A stretch of DNA of 64,000 bases from Actinoplanes sp. M2I2 (lineage in GTDB: Bacteria; Actinomycetota; Actinomycetes; Mycobacteriales; Micromonosporaceae): contig NZ_JALPVJ010000001.1 of the NCBI RefSeq assembly GCF_023544445.1, positions 186,001 to 250,000 of the forward strand. Reading direction: 5' to 3'. The stretch's first letter is position 1. Every line of letters starts with the position of its first letter. Made by a program: the position numbers and the translations under genes. The notes under the pieces were generated by a model. It searched no databases. It saw nothing but the letters and a program-made list of their open reading frames with translations, and was not told where the DNA came from. Shown here one piece after another: positions 40,268 to 50,254 of this stretch.

Positions 40268-41473
40268 ATGACGATCGACCTCGACGTCGCTCCCGCCATC
40301 CCGACCCGGGACGGCCGGCGGCGTACGCGGTGGGACGTCCTCGCCGTCGCGGTGCTGGTGCTCGTGCTGGCCACGGCATCAGCACCGCCCCCGCCCAGGA
40401 GCGACCTGTCCGCCGTCCTCGAGGGCGACGGCCGCGGCATCACCGCCAGCCTGCTGACCCGGACGGCTCTCTTCACCCAGCACGAGCCCGCGGCCGGCAG
40501 CACGTCGGACATCTGGGCCCGCCCGGTGCGGCCGGGCGGACCGGAATGGATCACCCAGGTGCCCGCGGCCGGAAGCGGCCTGTGGCTCGACGAGACCGGA
40601 ACGGTGCTGGTCAACGAGACCGGGGACGCGGGCCAGGCCACCTTCCTGGACGTCCGCACCGGCCGGATCCGCTGGCGCACGACCGACTACGCGACCGTCC
40701 GCAGTCTCGGCGCCCGGGTCACCGACTGGCGGCCCGCACCGCCCAGCCCGGTCGGGACGTTGCGGATCCGCGACGTCGCCACCGGACGGCTGGTCTGGTC
40801 GCGTCCGGCGGCGGGCTTCGTCGTCGACGACGCGCACCGCTACGTGGTGACGCTCGACGGCCGGCGGCGCGCGACGGTCCTCGCCGCCGCCGACGGCCGG
40901 GTGCTGGCCGGCCCCCGCGACCTGGACGTCGCCTGGGGCGTCGAGTTCGCGCCGCCGTCGGTGGCGGCCCAGGTGATCGCCGATCGGCTCGTCGTGTTCG
41001 GCACGGCGTTCGTGGCCGCGTTCCGGATCGCCGACCTGGCGCCGCTGTGGCGGACGACGACCGCGCAGCCGTTCGCCGTCGCGGGGTGCGGCGAGCAGAT
41101 CTGCGCGCTGTCCTCCGGTGGCCTGGCCGTTCTCGACCCCGGTACGGGAACCGTGCGCTGGACCAGCTCGCGGTGGCGCGGCCTGGCCGACGACGGGACG
41201 ACGCTGCTCGACCAGACCGGCCGGTCCGCGCGGGTCGACCTGGCCACCGGGCGGATCGAGGACGACCTGGGCGGCGGCAGCGTGGTCGCCGGCCTGCAGG
41301 TGGTCGACGACGGGGACGCCCGCACCCTGATCCGCCGGATCGCCGACGGGCGCGTGCTCGGCGTGATCCCGCGGGTGCCGCCGGGGTCCTGCACCGCGGC
41401 GGCGGACCTCCTCGCCTGCCGTACGCTCGACGCCCGGTTCCGGGTGTGGCGCCTGCCGCCCGGCGCGGACTGA
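40268..41473 (+). CDS. PQQ-like beta-propeller membrane protein, copy 1
   Basis: A 401-residue protein with a short cytoplasmic N-terminus MTIDLDVAPA, one membrane helix (about residues 25-41) and an extracytoplasmic domain of repeated propeller blades (TFLDVRTGRIRWRTT, LRIRDVATGRLVWSRP, LAVLDPGTGTVRWTS). It is a paralogue of the next gene. It starts 2 nt after aspS, so it lies on the T-box transcript, though only aspS translation is directly under the switch. Function unknown. Confidence 0.85.
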   Translation: MTIDLDVAPAIPTRDGRRRTRWDVLAVAVLVLVLATASAPPPPRSDLSAVLEGDGRGITASLLTRTALFTQHEPAAGSTSDIWARPVRPGGPEWITQVPAAGSGLWLDETGTVLVNETGDAGQATFLDVRTGRIRWRTTDYATVRSLGARVTDWRPAPPSPVGTLRIRDVATGRLVWSRPAAGFVVDDAHRYVVTLDGRRRATVLAAADGRVLAGPRDLDVAWGVEFAPPSVAAQVIADRLVVFGTAFVAAFRIADLAPLWRTTTAQPFAVAGCGEQICALSSGGLAVLDPGTGTVRWTSSRWRGLADDGTTLLDQTGRSARVDLATGRIEDDLGGGSVVAGLQVVDDGDARTLIRRIADGRVLGVIPRVPPGSCTAAADLLACRTLDARFRVWRLPPGAD

Positions 41474-41502
41474 GATCGACACTCGTCGGCATCGGCCGGG
41501 CA

Positions 41503-41508
41503 TAGAGT
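41503..41508 (+). promoter_or_regulatory. -10 hexamer TAGAGT for the second beta-propeller gene
   Basis: TAGAGT ends 6 nt before GTG 41515, suggesting this copy has its own leaderless promoter. Confidence 0.45.
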
Positions 41509-41514
41509 CCAGCT

Positions 41515-42639
41515 GTGCTGATCGATCTCGACGTCACACCGGTGACCGAGCCTTCTTCGCGGAGCCGGCGGCCGCTTCCGTACGTCGTCGCCACCGTGGC
41601 GGTGCTGCTGCTGGCGCTGCTCGGCGGGTCGGTCGCGCCGCCTCGGCCGGGCGGGTTGGCCGAAGTGATCACCGTGCCGGGGCAGGGCGCCCTGGCCACG
41701 CTGCTGACCGCGCAGGCGCTCTACATCGTCAAGTTCGACGGCACCGTGGAGGCGCACCCCCTGTGTCCCGGCTGCCCCCGGTGGACCTCGCGGGCACCGG
41801 CCGGGCAGCGGCTCACCGAGGCCGGCGACACGCTCGTCATCGACGGCGCCGACGCGGCTGTGGTGACCGTCCTCGACGCGCGCACGGGCGCCCTGCGATG
41901 GCGGCTGCCCGGCGTGCTGTCCGTCGACGTCATCGGCGGCCGGGTGGCGGCGTGGAACCCCGAGGACCGGCGCTTGCGGGTGCACGAGCTGAGTACCGGC
42001 CGGGTTCTCTGGTCGCGGCCCGCCTCGGCCTACACGGGCGACGAGGCGTACGTCGCGATCGTCGACGAACGGGGCGGCGCCACGCTTGTGAGCGCGGCTG
42101 ACGGGCGCGAGGTCACTCCCCGCCGCGCCCTCGGCCTGCCCGGAGCCGCCGCCCGCCTCGCCGGCGATCAGCTGATCGTCTTCGGTGGCGACTACCTGGC
42201 CGGCTATCGGCGGGACGGGCTGACCCGTCAATGGCTCACCCGGGGCGTCGCGCCCTACCAGGTGAGCGCGTGCGACGACCGCCTGCTGTGCGCCTTCGGG
42301 CCCGGCGGGCTCACCGTGCTCGACCGGGCCGACGGCTCGGTGCGCTGGGGCGGGGCCAACTGGCAGTACGTCCAGCCGGGCGGAGTGCTCAGCGAGGAGA
42401 GGGGCCGATCGGCGGTGGTCGACCTGCAGACGGGCCGGGTCGTGCGCGAGCTGGGGCCGTCGGCGCCGGTCGGGGGCCTCCGGCTGTACCCGGCGGCCGG
42501 CGGCACGACGGTGCTCGGTCTCGACGGCCGCGCCCGTGGAACGCTGCCCCTGGTGTTGCCGGGCGCGTGCGCCGCCGCCGGGCCGTACCTGTCCTGCGAG
42601 ACGCCGAACGTCACGTACACGGTGTGGCGGGTGCGCTGA
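41515..42639 (+). CDS. PQQ-like beta-propeller membrane protein, copy 2
   Basis: A 374-residue paralogue of the preceding protein, with the same MLIDLDVTPV start, one helix (about 24-40) and blades VTVLDARTGALRWRLP, LRVHELSTGRVLWSRP and LTVLDRADGSVRWGG. A CPGCP pair of cysteines is present in this copy only (about residues 84-88). The tandem pair probably arose by duplication. Function unknown. Convergent with the DUF5808-like gene, 10 bp apart. Confidence 0.85.
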   Translation: MLIDLDVTPVTEPSSRSRRPLPYVVATVAVLLLALLGGSVAPPRPGGLAEVITVPGQGALATLLTAQALYIVKFDGTVEAHPLCPGCPRWTSRAPAGQRLTEAGDTLVIDGADAAVVTVLDARTGALRWRLPGVLSVDVIGGRVAAWNPEDRRLRVHELSTGRVLWSRPASAYTGDEAYVAIVDERGGATLVSAADGREVTPRRALGLPGAAARLAGDQLIVFGGDYLAGYRRDGLTRQWLTRGVAPYQVSACDDRLLCAFGPGGLTVLDRADGSVRWGGANWQYVQPGGVLSEERGRSAVVDLQTGRVVRELGPSAPVGGLRLYPAAGGTTVLGLDGRARGTLPLVLPGACAAAGPYLSCETPNVTYTVWRVR

Positions 42640-42649
42640 GCCGGGCTGC

Positions 42650-42814
42650 CTAGGCGAGCACGGCGATCGTCATGCCGATCACGATCGCCAGCGGGATGAT
42701 CGTCGTGCAGACGAGGATCACCCAGGCGATGGGGTGGCCGAAGTTCAGGGCCACCCCGCCACCACGCTTGGGGACGAAGACACGCTTGTCGTTCGGGTCC
42801 CGATACAGAGCCAT
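42650..42814 (-). CDS. small DUF5808-like membrane protein
   Basis: A 54-residue protein, [28 protein letters not shown] followed by one hydrophobic helix of about 23 residues. The DPxxxRVFVPKRxGxGxxLNF block matches DUF5808-type proteins. Its ATG shares a base with the lipB stop (TGATG), so it is coupled to lipB. Confidence 0.75.
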   Translation of the reverse strand: MALYRDPNDKRVFVPKRGGGVALNFGHPIAWVILVCTTIIPLAIVIGMTIAVLA

Positions 42815-43449
42815 CAGAGCAGGGTAGTGAGGTGCTTCTCGACCACCGGCAGCACCTCGGCCACCGTCACGTCGCGGCCCAGCTCGGCCGACAGCGACGT
42901 CACGCCGGCGTCGCGGATGCCGCACGGGGTGAAGCGGTCGAAGTTGGTCAGGTCGCAGTCGCAGTTGATGGCGAAGCCGTGCTGCGTGACGCCACGCGCG
43001 ACCCGGATGCCGATGGCGGCGATCTTGCGGTCGGGGCCGCGTTCGTCGGCCAGGACCCAGGCGCCGCTGCGGCCCTTGATGTCGCTGCGGGCCGCCGTGA
43101 CGCCGAACTCGGCGCAGACGTCGATCAGCAGCTGCTCGGTGCGGCGGACGTAGGCGACCACGTCGATCGGGTCGGCCAGGCGCAGGATCGGGTAGCCGAC
43201 GAGCTGACCGGGGCCGTGCCAGGTGATCTTGCCACCGCGGTCGACCTCGACCACGGGGGTGCCGTCGATCGGCAGGTCGGCCGGCTCGGTGCGCTTGCCG
43301 GCCGTGAGGACGCTGGGGTGCTCGAGCAGCAGCACGGTGTCGGGCCGGGTGCCGTCGGCCACGGCGTCGTGCAGGCGCCGCTGCTCGTCCCAGGCCTCGC
43401 GGTAGTCGACCAGACCGGGCCGCAGAACGGTGAGCGTGGAGGTTGTCAC
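42814..43449 (-). CDS. lipB: octanoyltransferase LipB
   Basis: A 211-residue lipoyl(octanoyl) transferase that moves octanoate from acyl carrier protein to lipoyl domains, the step before LipA. Signatures: [32 protein letters not shown], the catalytic Lys142 in [11 protein letters not shown], and the acyl-thioester Cys176 in FTPCGI. GTG 43449 is 7 nt below TACCGT. A longer frame to 43635 has a low-complexity N-terminus. Confidence 0.97.
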   Translation of the reverse strand: MTTSTLTVLRPGLVDYREAWDEQRRLHDAVADGTRPDTVLLLEHPSVLTAGKRTEPADLPIDGTPVVEVDRGGKITWHGPGQLVGYPILRLADPIDVVAYVRRTEQLLIDVCAEFGVTAARSDIKGRSGAWVLADERGPDRKIAAIGIRVARGVTQHGFAINCDCDLTNFDRFTPCGIRDAGVTSLSAELGRDVTVAEVLPVVEKHLTTLL

Positions 43450-43456
43450 GCGCTCC

Positions 43457-43462
43457 ACGGTA
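43457..43462 (-). promoter_or_regulatory. -10 hexamer TACCGT for lipB
   Basis: TACCGT on the minus strand, 7 nt before GTG 43449. Confidence 0.45.
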
Positions 43463-43471
43463 GTCCTCCGG

Positions 43472-45322
43472 TCAGCGGTCGACCGGATCCACTCCGGGAC
43501 GGATGCGCCACACCAGCACGTCGTCGACCCGCTCGGGCGGCCCGAGCAGATCGGTCGCGGTGGCCTCGACCGCCGAGTGGTACAGCGGCCCCTGCGGACC
43601 GGTGATCTCGTCGGGCAGGAACAGCGTCTCGACACCCCAGTGCTGGAAGTCGGCGCGGGCCGTGGCCCGGTCGGCGTTGTCGATCCTGGCCAGATAGCCG
43701 TAGAGCGCCGCGCGCAGGAACATCCAGTCGGTGGCCCGGGGCCGTACGCCGATGCGGCCCCGGCCCTCGCTGTCGTCGACGTCGGGGCCGAGGAAGTAGC
43801 CGTCGGGGATGCGGAACTCCCGGCCGGCCCGGGCCATGGTGTACGCCTGCCAGCGCTGCCCGTCGGCGGCCACGTTGATCGCGAACGGCAGCGCGCTGAT
43901 CACCCCACCGTTGGGCACGTACTTCTCCCAGGTGCCGTCCGCGATGAAGCGTGGCTCGGGCGCGCGCTGCCGATACTCCAGGGGCAGCGGGAAGATCGGC
44001 ACGAGCGCGACGACGAGGCCCATGGCGAACAGCGGCCGAGCAGCGCCGCTGCCCAGCGCGCGGTCGGTGGCCATCGCCAGGATCACCCCGAAGACGCCCA
44101 CCAGCACGAGCGCGTACCGGGCGGGCAGCGCCGAGTCGAACAGCGGCACGTGCTGCAGCAAGGCGTACAGCAGGGGAATGTCGGTCTCGTTGTCGGCCAC
44201 CCGCAGCCGGGGGCCGAGCGAGATCAGGAAGAACAGGCCACCGACGATCAGCAGAGCTCGCAGGGTCGCCCGTTGCCGTTCGCCGGCGCGGCGCCACAGC
44301 ATGATCAGCGACGCGGCCAGGAGCACCAGCAGGGGCAGGCCGAAGAAGCTCGTCTCCTCGGTCTTGTTGGCCGCGAAGTCGTTGTCGAGCCCCGCCCAGC
44401 TGGCCAGCGTACGGTCGCTGAACGAGAAGAAGGAGAACAGGTCCTCGGAGTAGTGCCGCTGGTTGAACCCGGTGCCCTTGAAGGTCTGCGGCCCGGCGAA
44501 GTGCATGTAGAGCGGGTACGCCAGCAGCGCGCCGGCCACCACGGCGGTGACTCCCAGACCGGCGGCGAACCGGGGCAGCGCCGCCCGCGCCTCGGCCCGG
44601 TTGACGCGCGCCAGGGCCCACACGATGACGAAGACCCCGCCGGCCAGCGCTGTGAAGAACAGCCCCTCGGCCGCGATCGAGAAGCCGACGGCGAGCGTCA
44701 CGCCCAGGATCAGCCCGTTGCGCAACCAGTGGTCGGTGTCGCGCATCTTGAGCAGCCGCCACAGCACCAGCGGCGCGATCCACCCTGAGGTCCAGTTGAG
44801 GTGGCCGTTGGCGTGGGCGACGAAACCCGGCGCGAAACCGCAGAACAGCCCGGCCAGCGCGGCCGCCGCCCGGTTGCGGGTGACGAAGTGGCCGAGGAAC
44901 AGATACCAGCCGAAGGCCGAGCCCGCGAGGTTGAGCGTGAGGATCGTCAGGAACGTGACCTGCGGGCCGGCCAGCATGGTGAGCGGGGCGAACAGGATCG
45001 CGTACACCGTGATCGAGGTGTTGGCGGCCAGGTTCACGCCGTTCGGCACGTTGAGCAGGTCGGTGAAGAACGGGTCGCCGCCGTGGTGCAGCAGATGGAC
45101 GCCGTACGCCAGCACCCATTCGAAGAACGCCTGGTCGCCCACGTTCTCGGCGACGGCGTGCTGGAACGGGTCACGCCACAGCCGACTGACGACGTAGCCG
45201 CCCAGCGCGAGGGCCATGGCGGCGACGAACAGATGCGACCGCCACCGCCGAGTCGCTCTCGGGGCGTCGGGGGGTTCCGGCTTGTCCGGCGAGGACGTGG
45301 GAGTGTTCACGGCGAGGGACAT
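43472..45322 (-). CDS. polytopic membrane protein, GT-C-like
   Basis: A 616-residue protein with about 12 hydrophobic helices between residues 30 and 455, an acidic first outside loop ([30 protein letters not shown]) and a C-terminal soluble domain of about 160 residues. The early acidic loop and topology recall GT-C glycosyltransferases, but no family motif is certain. ATG 45322 has TAACCT 7 nt upstream. It lies just upstream of lipB on the same strand (22 bp). Confidence 0.78.
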   Translation of the reverse strand: MSLAVNTPTSSPDKPEPPDAPRATRRWRSHLFVAAMALALGGYVVSRLWRDPFQHAVAENVGDQAFFEWVLAYGVHLLHHGGDPFFTDLLNVPNGVNLAANTSITVYAILFAPLTMLAGPQVTFLTILTLNLAGSAFGWYLFLGHFVTRNRAAAALAGLFCGFAPGFVAHANGHLNWTSGWIAPLVLWRLLKMRDTDHWLRNGLILGVTLAVGFSIAAEGLFFTALAGGVFVIVWALARVNRAEARAALPRFAAGLGVTAVVAGALLAYPLYMHFAGPQTFKGTGFNQRHYSEDLFSFFSFSDRTLASWAGLDNDFAANKTEETSFFGLPLLVLLAASLIMLWRRAGERQRATLRALLIVGGLFFLISLGPRLRVADNETDIPLLYALLQHVPLFDSALPARYALVLVGVFGVILAMATDRALGSGAARPLFAMGLVVALVPIFPLPLEYRQRAPEPRFIADGTWEKYVPNGGVISALPFAINVAADGQRWQAYTMARAGREFRIPDGYFLGPDVDDSEGRGRIGVRPRATDWMFLRAALYGYLARIDNADRATARADFQHWGVETLFLPDEITGPQGPLYHSAVEATATDLLGPPERVDDVLVWRIRPGVDPVDR

Positions 45323-45329
45323 CGACCGC

Positions 45330-45335
45330 AGGTTA
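45330..45335 (-). promoter_or_regulatory. -10 hexamer TAACCT for 43472-45322
   Basis: TAACCT on the minus strand, 7 nt before ATG 45322. Confidence 0.45.
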
Positions 45336-45352
45336 GCAAGCCGCCCCGCAGG

Positions 45353-46261
45353 TCAGCGGGACGCCGCCGGTTCGTGACCCACGGTGGCCCGCATCGCGCC
45401 GTCGATCGTCGGGTAGGCCCACCGGAAACCGGTCCGTTCCAGCACCGCCGGCACGACCCGCGCACTGCGCAGCGACTCGCCGGCGAGCTCGCCCATCACC
45501 AGGTGCAGAGCCGGGCTCGGCACGCTCAGCAGGGCCGGCCGATGGACGGCGGCGGCCAGCGCCTTGGTGAACTGGGCGTTGGTGATCTGCTCGCGGCCGA
45601 CGATGTTGACCGGCCCGGAGATGTCCTCGCGCTCGAGCAGGAAGTCGGCCGCGCCGAGCCAGTCGGGCAGGCTGATCCACGGCATCCACTGCCGGCCCCC
45701 GCCCAGCTTGGCCCCGCCGCCCAGCTTGAACAGCGGCAGCAGCGGCTTGAGCAGGCTGTCGAGGGTCAGGCCGGTGCGCAGCAGCACCACCCGGGTGCCG
45801 GCGTCCTCGGCGGGCCGGGCGGCGGCCTCCCACACCCGGCACAAATCGGCCAGGAACGTGGTGCCGGCCGGCGCCTCCTCGGTGGCGGGGGTGTCGCCGG
45901 TCTCGCCGTACCAGCCCACCGCGGAGGACTGCAGCAGGGTCCGCGGACGGTCGGCCGCGGGCAGTTTGTGGATGGCCCGGGCGATCGTGCCGGTGGTGTC
46001 GACACGGCTCGACCGCAGCTCGCTCTTGTAGCGGGCCGTCCAGCGCTTGTCGCCGACGTTGGCGCCGGAAAGGTTGATCACCGTGTCGGCGGCGGCGATC
46101 ACGTGCGGGTCGAGCTGACCCTGCGCGGGCTGCCAGGTGGCCTCGTCGGCGCCCCGGGCGGGCCGGCGCACCAGCTTGGTCACCTCGTGGCCGTTGCCGC
46201 GCAGCCGCTCGACGAGATGTGCGCCGAGGAAACCGGACGCGCCGGAGATCAGGATCCGCAT
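45353..46261 (-). CDS. TIGR01777 family NAD-dependent epimerase (SDR39U1-like)
   Basis: A 302-residue extended short-chain dehydrogenase. The N-terminal Rossmann motif is ILISGASGFLGAHLVERLR. Family blocks follow: VINLSGANVGDKRW, RPRTLLQSSAVGWYG with the Tyr region, RTGLTLDSLLKPLLPLFKLGGGAKLGGG and MPWISLPDW. Members are often called cell-division inhibitor SulA-like by old annotation; real function unknown. ATG 46261 fits the Rossmann start; an upstream in-frame codon adds 11 residues. Confidence 0.9.
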   Translation of the reverse strand: MRILISGASGFLGAHLVERLRGNGHEVTKLVRRPARGADEATWQPAQGQLDPHVIAAADTVINLSGANVGDKRWTARYKSELRSSRVDTTGTIARAIHKLPAADRPRTLLQSSAVGWYGETGDTPATEEAPAGTTFLADLCRVWEAAARPAEDAGTRVVLLRTGLTLDSLLKPLLPLFKLGGGAKLGGGRQWMPWISLPDWLGAADFLLEREDISGPVNIVGREQITNAQFTKALAAAVHRPALLSVPSPALHLVMGELAGESLRSARVVPAVLERTGFRWAYPTIDGAMRATVGHEPAASR

Positions 46262-46298
46262 GACTTCATCATGCCCTGAATCGAACCTGTTCAAAACG

Positions 46299-46332
46299 AA
46301 GGGAGCACACCGGCGAACCGGTGTGCTCCCTT
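46299..46332 (-). terminator. Rho-independent terminator after sucB
   Basis: A 15-bp perfect stem (AAGGGAGCACACCGG and complement) with a 4-nt loop, followed on the minus strand by CGTTTTG. It lies about 30 nt after the sucB stop and upstream of the epimerase gene. Confidence 0.85.
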
Positions 46333-46359
46333 TCCTGCTTACCGCTTGTCGCGGAACTG

Positions 46360-48276
46360 TCAGGCCAGGCCGAGGTCACCCTCGAAGTGCCCGCCCTCGA
46401 GACGGTCCTTGAGCGAGACCAGGAAGCGGGCGGCGTCGGCGCCGTCGACGATCCGGTGGTCGTAGCTCAGGGCCAGGTAGACCATCGAGCGGGGCACGAT
46501 GATCTCGCCCAGCTCGGGGTCGTCGATCACGACGGCCCGCTTGACCACCGAGCCGGTGCCGAGGATGCCGACCTGCGGCTGGTTGATGATCGGCGTGTCG
46601 AAGAGCGCGCCCCGGCTGCCCGTGTTGGTCAGCGTGAACGTGCCGCCCGAGATCTCGTCCGGGCCGATCCGGTTGTTCCGGGTGCGGTCGGCGACGTCGG
46701 CGATCCGCTTGGCCAGGCCGGCCAGGTTGAGGTCGCCGGCGTCCTTGATCACCGGAACGATCAGGCCCTTGGGGGTGTCGACCGCGATGCCCAGGTGCTC
46801 GGAGTCGTGGTAGGTCACCGTGCCGGCCTCGACGTCGACCGACGAGTTGACCACCGGGTGCTGCTGCAGCGCCTCGACCGTCGCCAGCGCGAAGAACGGC
46901 AGGAAGCTGAGCTTGACGCCGTGCTTGGCCTGGAAGTCGGCCTTGGCCCGGTTGCGCAGCTGGGCGACGCGGGTGACGTCGACCTCGACGACCGTGGTGA
47001 GCTGCGCCGAGACCTGCAGCGACTCGACCATGCGGCGGGCGATCGTCGCCCGGGTGCGGGTCAGCTTCTCGGTGCGGCCCCGCAGCGGGCTCGGGGCCGG
47101 CTTGGCCGCCGCGGCCGGCTTGGCCGCCGCCGGAGCGGCCGGCTGCTGCTGCGGCGCGGGCGCGGCCTTGGCCGCCGCGGCCTTCTCGGCGGCGTCGATG
47201 ACGTCCTGCTTGCGGATGCGGCCACCGACGCCGGTGCCGCTCAGCGCGGACAGGTCGACGCCCTTCTCGGTGGCCAGCTTGCGCACCAGCGGGGTGACGT
47301 AGCCGGCGTCGCCGGCACCGTTCGGGCTGGCCGTCTCGACCCGTGGCTTCGACGGGGCGGGCGGCTCGGCGGCCCGCTCGGCGGCCACCGGGTCCTTGGC
47401 CACCTCGGCCTCGGGAGCCGGGCTGGCGTAGGACTCGCCGGCCGGCGCGAAGTCGGGCGCGGGAGCCGACTCGATCTTCGGCGCCGGGGCCGGCTCGGGC
47501 GCCGGGGTGGGCTCGGGGGCCGGGGCGGGCTCGGGGGCCGGCGCCTGCTCCTGCTTGGGGGCGGGTGCCTGCTGCGGCGCGGGAGCGGCGGCCGGGGCCG
47601 CGCCCTCGGCGCCGATGATGGCCAGGTCGGCGCCGACGTCGGCCGTCTCGTCCTCCTGCACCTTGATCTCGAGCACGGTGCCCGCGACCGGCGAGGGGAT
47701 CTCGGTGTCGACCTTGTCGGTGGAGACCTCGAGCAGCGGCTCGTCGACCTCGACGGACTCGCCGACCTGCTTGAGCCAGCGGGTGACGGTGCCCTCGGTG
47801 ACGCTCTCGCCGAGGGCCGGCATCTTCACCGCGGTGCCCTGGCCCTGGCTCGCCGGGGCGGCGGCCTGCGGGGCCGGAGCCTCCTCCTCGACCGGCTTCT
47901 CGGTCGACGGGGTGGTGGGCGCGGGCGGCTCGGGCTCAGCCTGGGCCTCCTGCTGCGGGGCCTCCTGCTGCGGGGCCTCCTGCTGCGGGGCCTCCTGCTG
48001 CTGGGCGGGCGCCGGGGACGCGGAGCCCGCGTCCTCGCCGTCGCCCGCGATGATCGCGAGCTCGCTGCCCACGTCGGCCGTCTCGTCCTCGCCGACCACG
48101 ATCCGGGTGAGCACGCCCGCGGCCGGCGACGGGATCTCCGTGTCGACCTTGTCGGTGGAGACCTCGAGCAGCGGCTCGTCGGCCTCCACCCGCTCGCCCT
48201 CCTGCTTCAGCCAGCGAGTGACGGTGCCCTCGGTGACACTCTCACCCAGCCGCGGCATGGTGACCGATGTCGGCAT
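46360..48276 (-). CDS. sucB: 2-oxoglutarate dehydrogenase E2, dihydrolipoyl succinyltransferase
   Basis: A 638-residue E2 acyltransferase. Two lipoyl domains carry STDKVDTE with Lys43 and Lys188. Ala/Pro/Glu-rich linkers follow (including a 15-bp repeat encoding QQEAP), then a peripheral-subunit-binding domain ([34 protein letters not shown], about 325-358) and the catalytic domain ending in [16 protein letters not shown] with His607 and Asp611. The complex converts 2-oxoglutarate to succinyl-CoA; a pyruvate dehydrogenase E2 role is also possible in actinobacteria. AAGGAG lies 9 nt before ATG 48276. Downstream of lpdA in the same direction (56 bp). Confidence 0.94.
   Translation of the reverse strand: MPTSVTMPRLGESVTEGTVTRWLKQEGERVEADEPLLEVSTDKVDTEIPSPAAGVLTRIVVGEDETADVGSELAIIAGDGEDAGSASPAPAQQQEAPQQEAPQQEAPQQEAQAEPEPPAPTTPSTEKPVEEEAPAPQAAAPASQGQGTAVKMPALGESVTEGTVTRWLKQVGESVEVDEPLLEVSTDKVDTEIPSPVAGTVLEIKVQEDETADVGADLAIIGAEGAAPAAAPAPQQAPAPKQEQAPAPEPAPAPEPTPAPEPAPAPKIESAPAPDFAPAGESYASPAPEAEVAKDPVAAERAAEPPAPSKPRVETASPNGAGDAGYVTPLVRKLATEKGVDLSALSGTGVGGRIRKQDVIDAAEKAAAAKAAPAPQQQPAAPAAAKPAAAAKPAPSPLRGRTEKLTRTRATIARRMVESLQVSAQLTTVVEVDVTRVAQLRNRAKADFQAKHGVKLSFLPFFALATVEALQQHPVVNSSVDVEAGTVTYHDSEHLGIAVDTPKGLIVPVIKDAGDLNLAGLAKRIADVADRTRNNRIGPDEISGGTFTLTNTGSRGALFDTPIINQPQVGILGTGSVVKRAVVIDDPELGEIIVPRSMVYLALSYDHRIVDGADAARFLVSLKDRLEGGHFEGDLGLA
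47950..47994. repeat. 15-bp tandem repeat in the sucB linker
   Basis: Three full CTGCTGCGGGGCCTC units plus partial flanks encode QQEAP repeats in the flexible linker between the lipoyl domains. Confidence 0.9.
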
Positions 48277-48332
48277 GTCTCAGAACTCCTTAACCACGGA
48301 TTTAGATCAAGCTCGGGGGCGAACGACGGGGA

Positions 48333-49721
48333 TCAGCTGTGCGCGTGCAGGGGCTTGCCGGACAGGGCCAGGAACGCCTCGCCGAGCGCCTCGTTCTGCG
48401 TCGGGTGAGCGTGGACCAGCTGGGCGACCTCCTCGGGGAACGCCTCCCAGTTGTAGATCAACTGCGCCTCGCCGACCAGTTCGCCCATGCGCGCGCCCAC
48501 CATGTGAACGCCCAGGACCGGGCCGTCGTTGAGCCGGACGAGCTTGACGAAACCGGCGGTCTTGAGGATCTGGCTCTTGCCGTTGCCACCGAGGTTGTAG
48601 TTGTACGTCGTGACCTTGTCGCCGCCGTACTGCTCCTTGGCCTTGGCCTCGGTCAGGCCGACCGACGCGATCTCGGGGTCGGAGTAGGTGACGCGGGGGA
48701 TGCCCGCCTCGTCGATCGGGGCCGGCTTGAGGCCCGCGATCTCCTCGGCCACGAAGATGCCCTGCTGGAAGCCGCGGTGGGCCAGCTGGAGGCCGGGAAC
48801 GATGTCGCCGACGGCGTAGATGTTGCCCACGCCGGTGTGCAGCCGCTCGTTGGTGATCACGAAGCCGCGGTCGAGCGTGACGCCCTGCTCCTCGTACCCG
48901 AGGTCGGCCGTGGTCGGGCCGCGGCCGACCGCGACCAGCAGGACCTCGGCCTCGACGGTGTCGCCGCCGGCGATGGTCGCGCGGACGCCGTTGTCGGTGT
49001 GCTCGACCTTCTCGAACGGCTTGCCGACCTTGAAGTTGATCTTGCGCTTGCGGAAGGCGCGCTCGACCGTCTTCGAGATCTCCTCGTCCTCGGCGGCGAC
49101 CAGCCGGGGCAGGGCCTCGATGATGGTGACGTCGGCGCCGAACGACTTCCAGACGCTGGCGAACTCGACGCCGATGACGCCGCCGCCCAGCACGATCGCG
49201 GAGGAGGGCACGCGATCGAGCTTCAGAGCGTGCTCGCTGGTGATGACCCGCGTGCCGTCGACCTCGAGGCCCGGGATGGTCCGCGAGTAGGAGCCGGTGG
49301 CCAGGATGACGTTGCGACCGGTGTAACGCTGACCGTCGACCTCGACGGTGTCCTTGGCGACGAGCCTGCCGGCGCCGTTGACGACCGTGATCTTGTCCTG
49401 CTTGAGCAGGCCCTGCAGGCCCTTGTAGAGGCGTGCGACCACGCCGTCCTTGTACGCGTTGACGCCGGCCATGTCGATGCCGACGAGGTCGGCCTTGACG
49501 CCGAACTGCTCGCTCTCGCGGGTCTGGTCGGCGACCTCGGCCGCGTGCAGCAGCGCCTTGGTCGGGATGCAACCGCGGTGCAGGCAGGTGCCGCCCAGCT
49601 CGGCCTTGTCGATCAGCGCGACGGAGAGGTTGAGCTCGGCCGCACGCAGGGCGGCCGCGTAGCCGCCGCTGCCGGCGCCGAGGATGACGATGTCGAAGGT
49701 TCCGCCGTTCGGCTGGCTCAC
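48333..49721 (-). CDS. lpdA: dihydrolipoyl dehydrogenase (E3)
   Basis: A 462-residue flavoprotein that reoxidises dihydrolipoamide with NAD. It has FAD motif FDIVILGAGSGGYAAALRAAE, redox cysteines Cys46 and Cys51 (GGTCLHRGCIPTK), NAD motif VLGGGVIGVEFASVW, the FAD-binding YAVGDI and the catalytic His-Glu in HAHPTQNEALGEAF. GTG 49721 is chosen because GGAG lies 5 nt before it and the FAD domain starts shortly after. Together with sucB and the lipoate genes it completes the lipoyl-dependent machinery in the window. Confidence 0.96.
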   Translation of the reverse strand: MSQPNGGTFDIVILGAGSGGYAAALRAAELNLSVALIDKAELGGTCLHRGCIPTKALLHAAEVADQTRESEQFGVKADLVGIDMAGVNAYKDGVVARLYKGLQGLLKQDKITVVNGAGRLVAKDTVEVDGQRYTGRNVILATGSYSRTIPGLEVDGTRVITSEHALKLDRVPSSAIVLGGGVIGVEFASVWKSFGADVTIIEALPRLVAAEDEEISKTVERAFRKRKINFKVGKPFEKVEHTDNGVRATIAGGDTVEAEVLLVAVGRGPTTADLGYEEQGVTLDRGFVITNERLHTGVGNIYAVGDIVPGLQLAHRGFQQGIFVAEEIAGLKPAPIDEAGIPRVTYSDPEIASVGLTEAKAKEQYGGDKVTTYNYNLGGNGKSQILKTAGFVKLVRLNDGPVLGVHMVGARMGELVGEAQLIYNWEAFPEEVAQLVHAHPTQNEALGEAFLALSGKPLHAHS

Positions 49722-49886
49722 GTTGACTCCAGTGTTCGCGTCGTTGCCATGCGGGTCACACAATGGAAACGGTCACAGTATGTCCCGGCCATCTTGTCAC
49801 TTGTGGAACCCATCGATGTAGTCAGGTTCCCCACGTGCTGGCCCGCTCGACGTACTCTTGCCGCAATTGAGCGTGAGGAGCGGGTA

Positions 49887-50216
49887 GTGGCCTGGTTTCG
49901 TCGCCGCCGAGAGCCGCAGCGGGCGGCCGGACGACCGCTGGACCGTGCCGATCTTGAGTATCTCGCGGAGTTCGTCCGCACGCGGCGCGGGGTCGAGGCG
50001 TTCATCGAGCCCCGTACGTCGGTGACCGAGACCACCGTGCTGCTCGTGGCCCACGACGGCGAGTGGACGCGGCGGCGCACCGAGACGCCCGAGATCGCCC
50101 GGCGGTGGGCTCATCAGCTCAGTGTTCCCATCTATGACGTGCGGTTGCTCGGCTATCCGCAACGGATGCGCGACTACAACGAGCGCCAGAAGCGCCGTCC
50201 CGCCCAGGAAAACTGA
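49887..50216 (+). CDS. conserved actinobacterial hypothetical protein
   Basis: A 109-residue soluble protein, MAWFRRRREPQRA, then DLEYLAEFVRTRRGVEAFIEPRTSVTETTVLLVAHDGEWTRRRT and a C-terminal YDVRLLGYPQRMRDYNERQ. The block VEAFIEPRTxVxxTTxLLVAHDGEWTRR is conserved in actinobacteria next to pepA/lpd. Function unknown (sometimes labelled oxidoreductase). GGAG lies 8 nt before GTG 49887. Confidence 0.85.
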   Translation: MAWFRRRREPQRAAGRPLDRADLEYLAEFVRTRRGVEAFIEPRTSVTETTVLLVAHDGEWTRRRTETPEIARRWAHQLSVPIYDVRLLGYPQRMRDYNERQKRRPAQEN

Positions 50217-50219
50217 CAC

Positions 50220-50246
50220 GGTTCCGGGCGTCGTGCGCCCGGAACC
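50220..50246. terminator. bidirectional terminator between convergent genes
   Basis: Perfect 11-bp stem GGTTCCGGGCG / CGCCCGGAACC with a 5-nt loop, in the 38-nt gap between the small conserved gene and pepA. Confidence 0.8.
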
Positions 50247-50254
50247 GGAAACAA

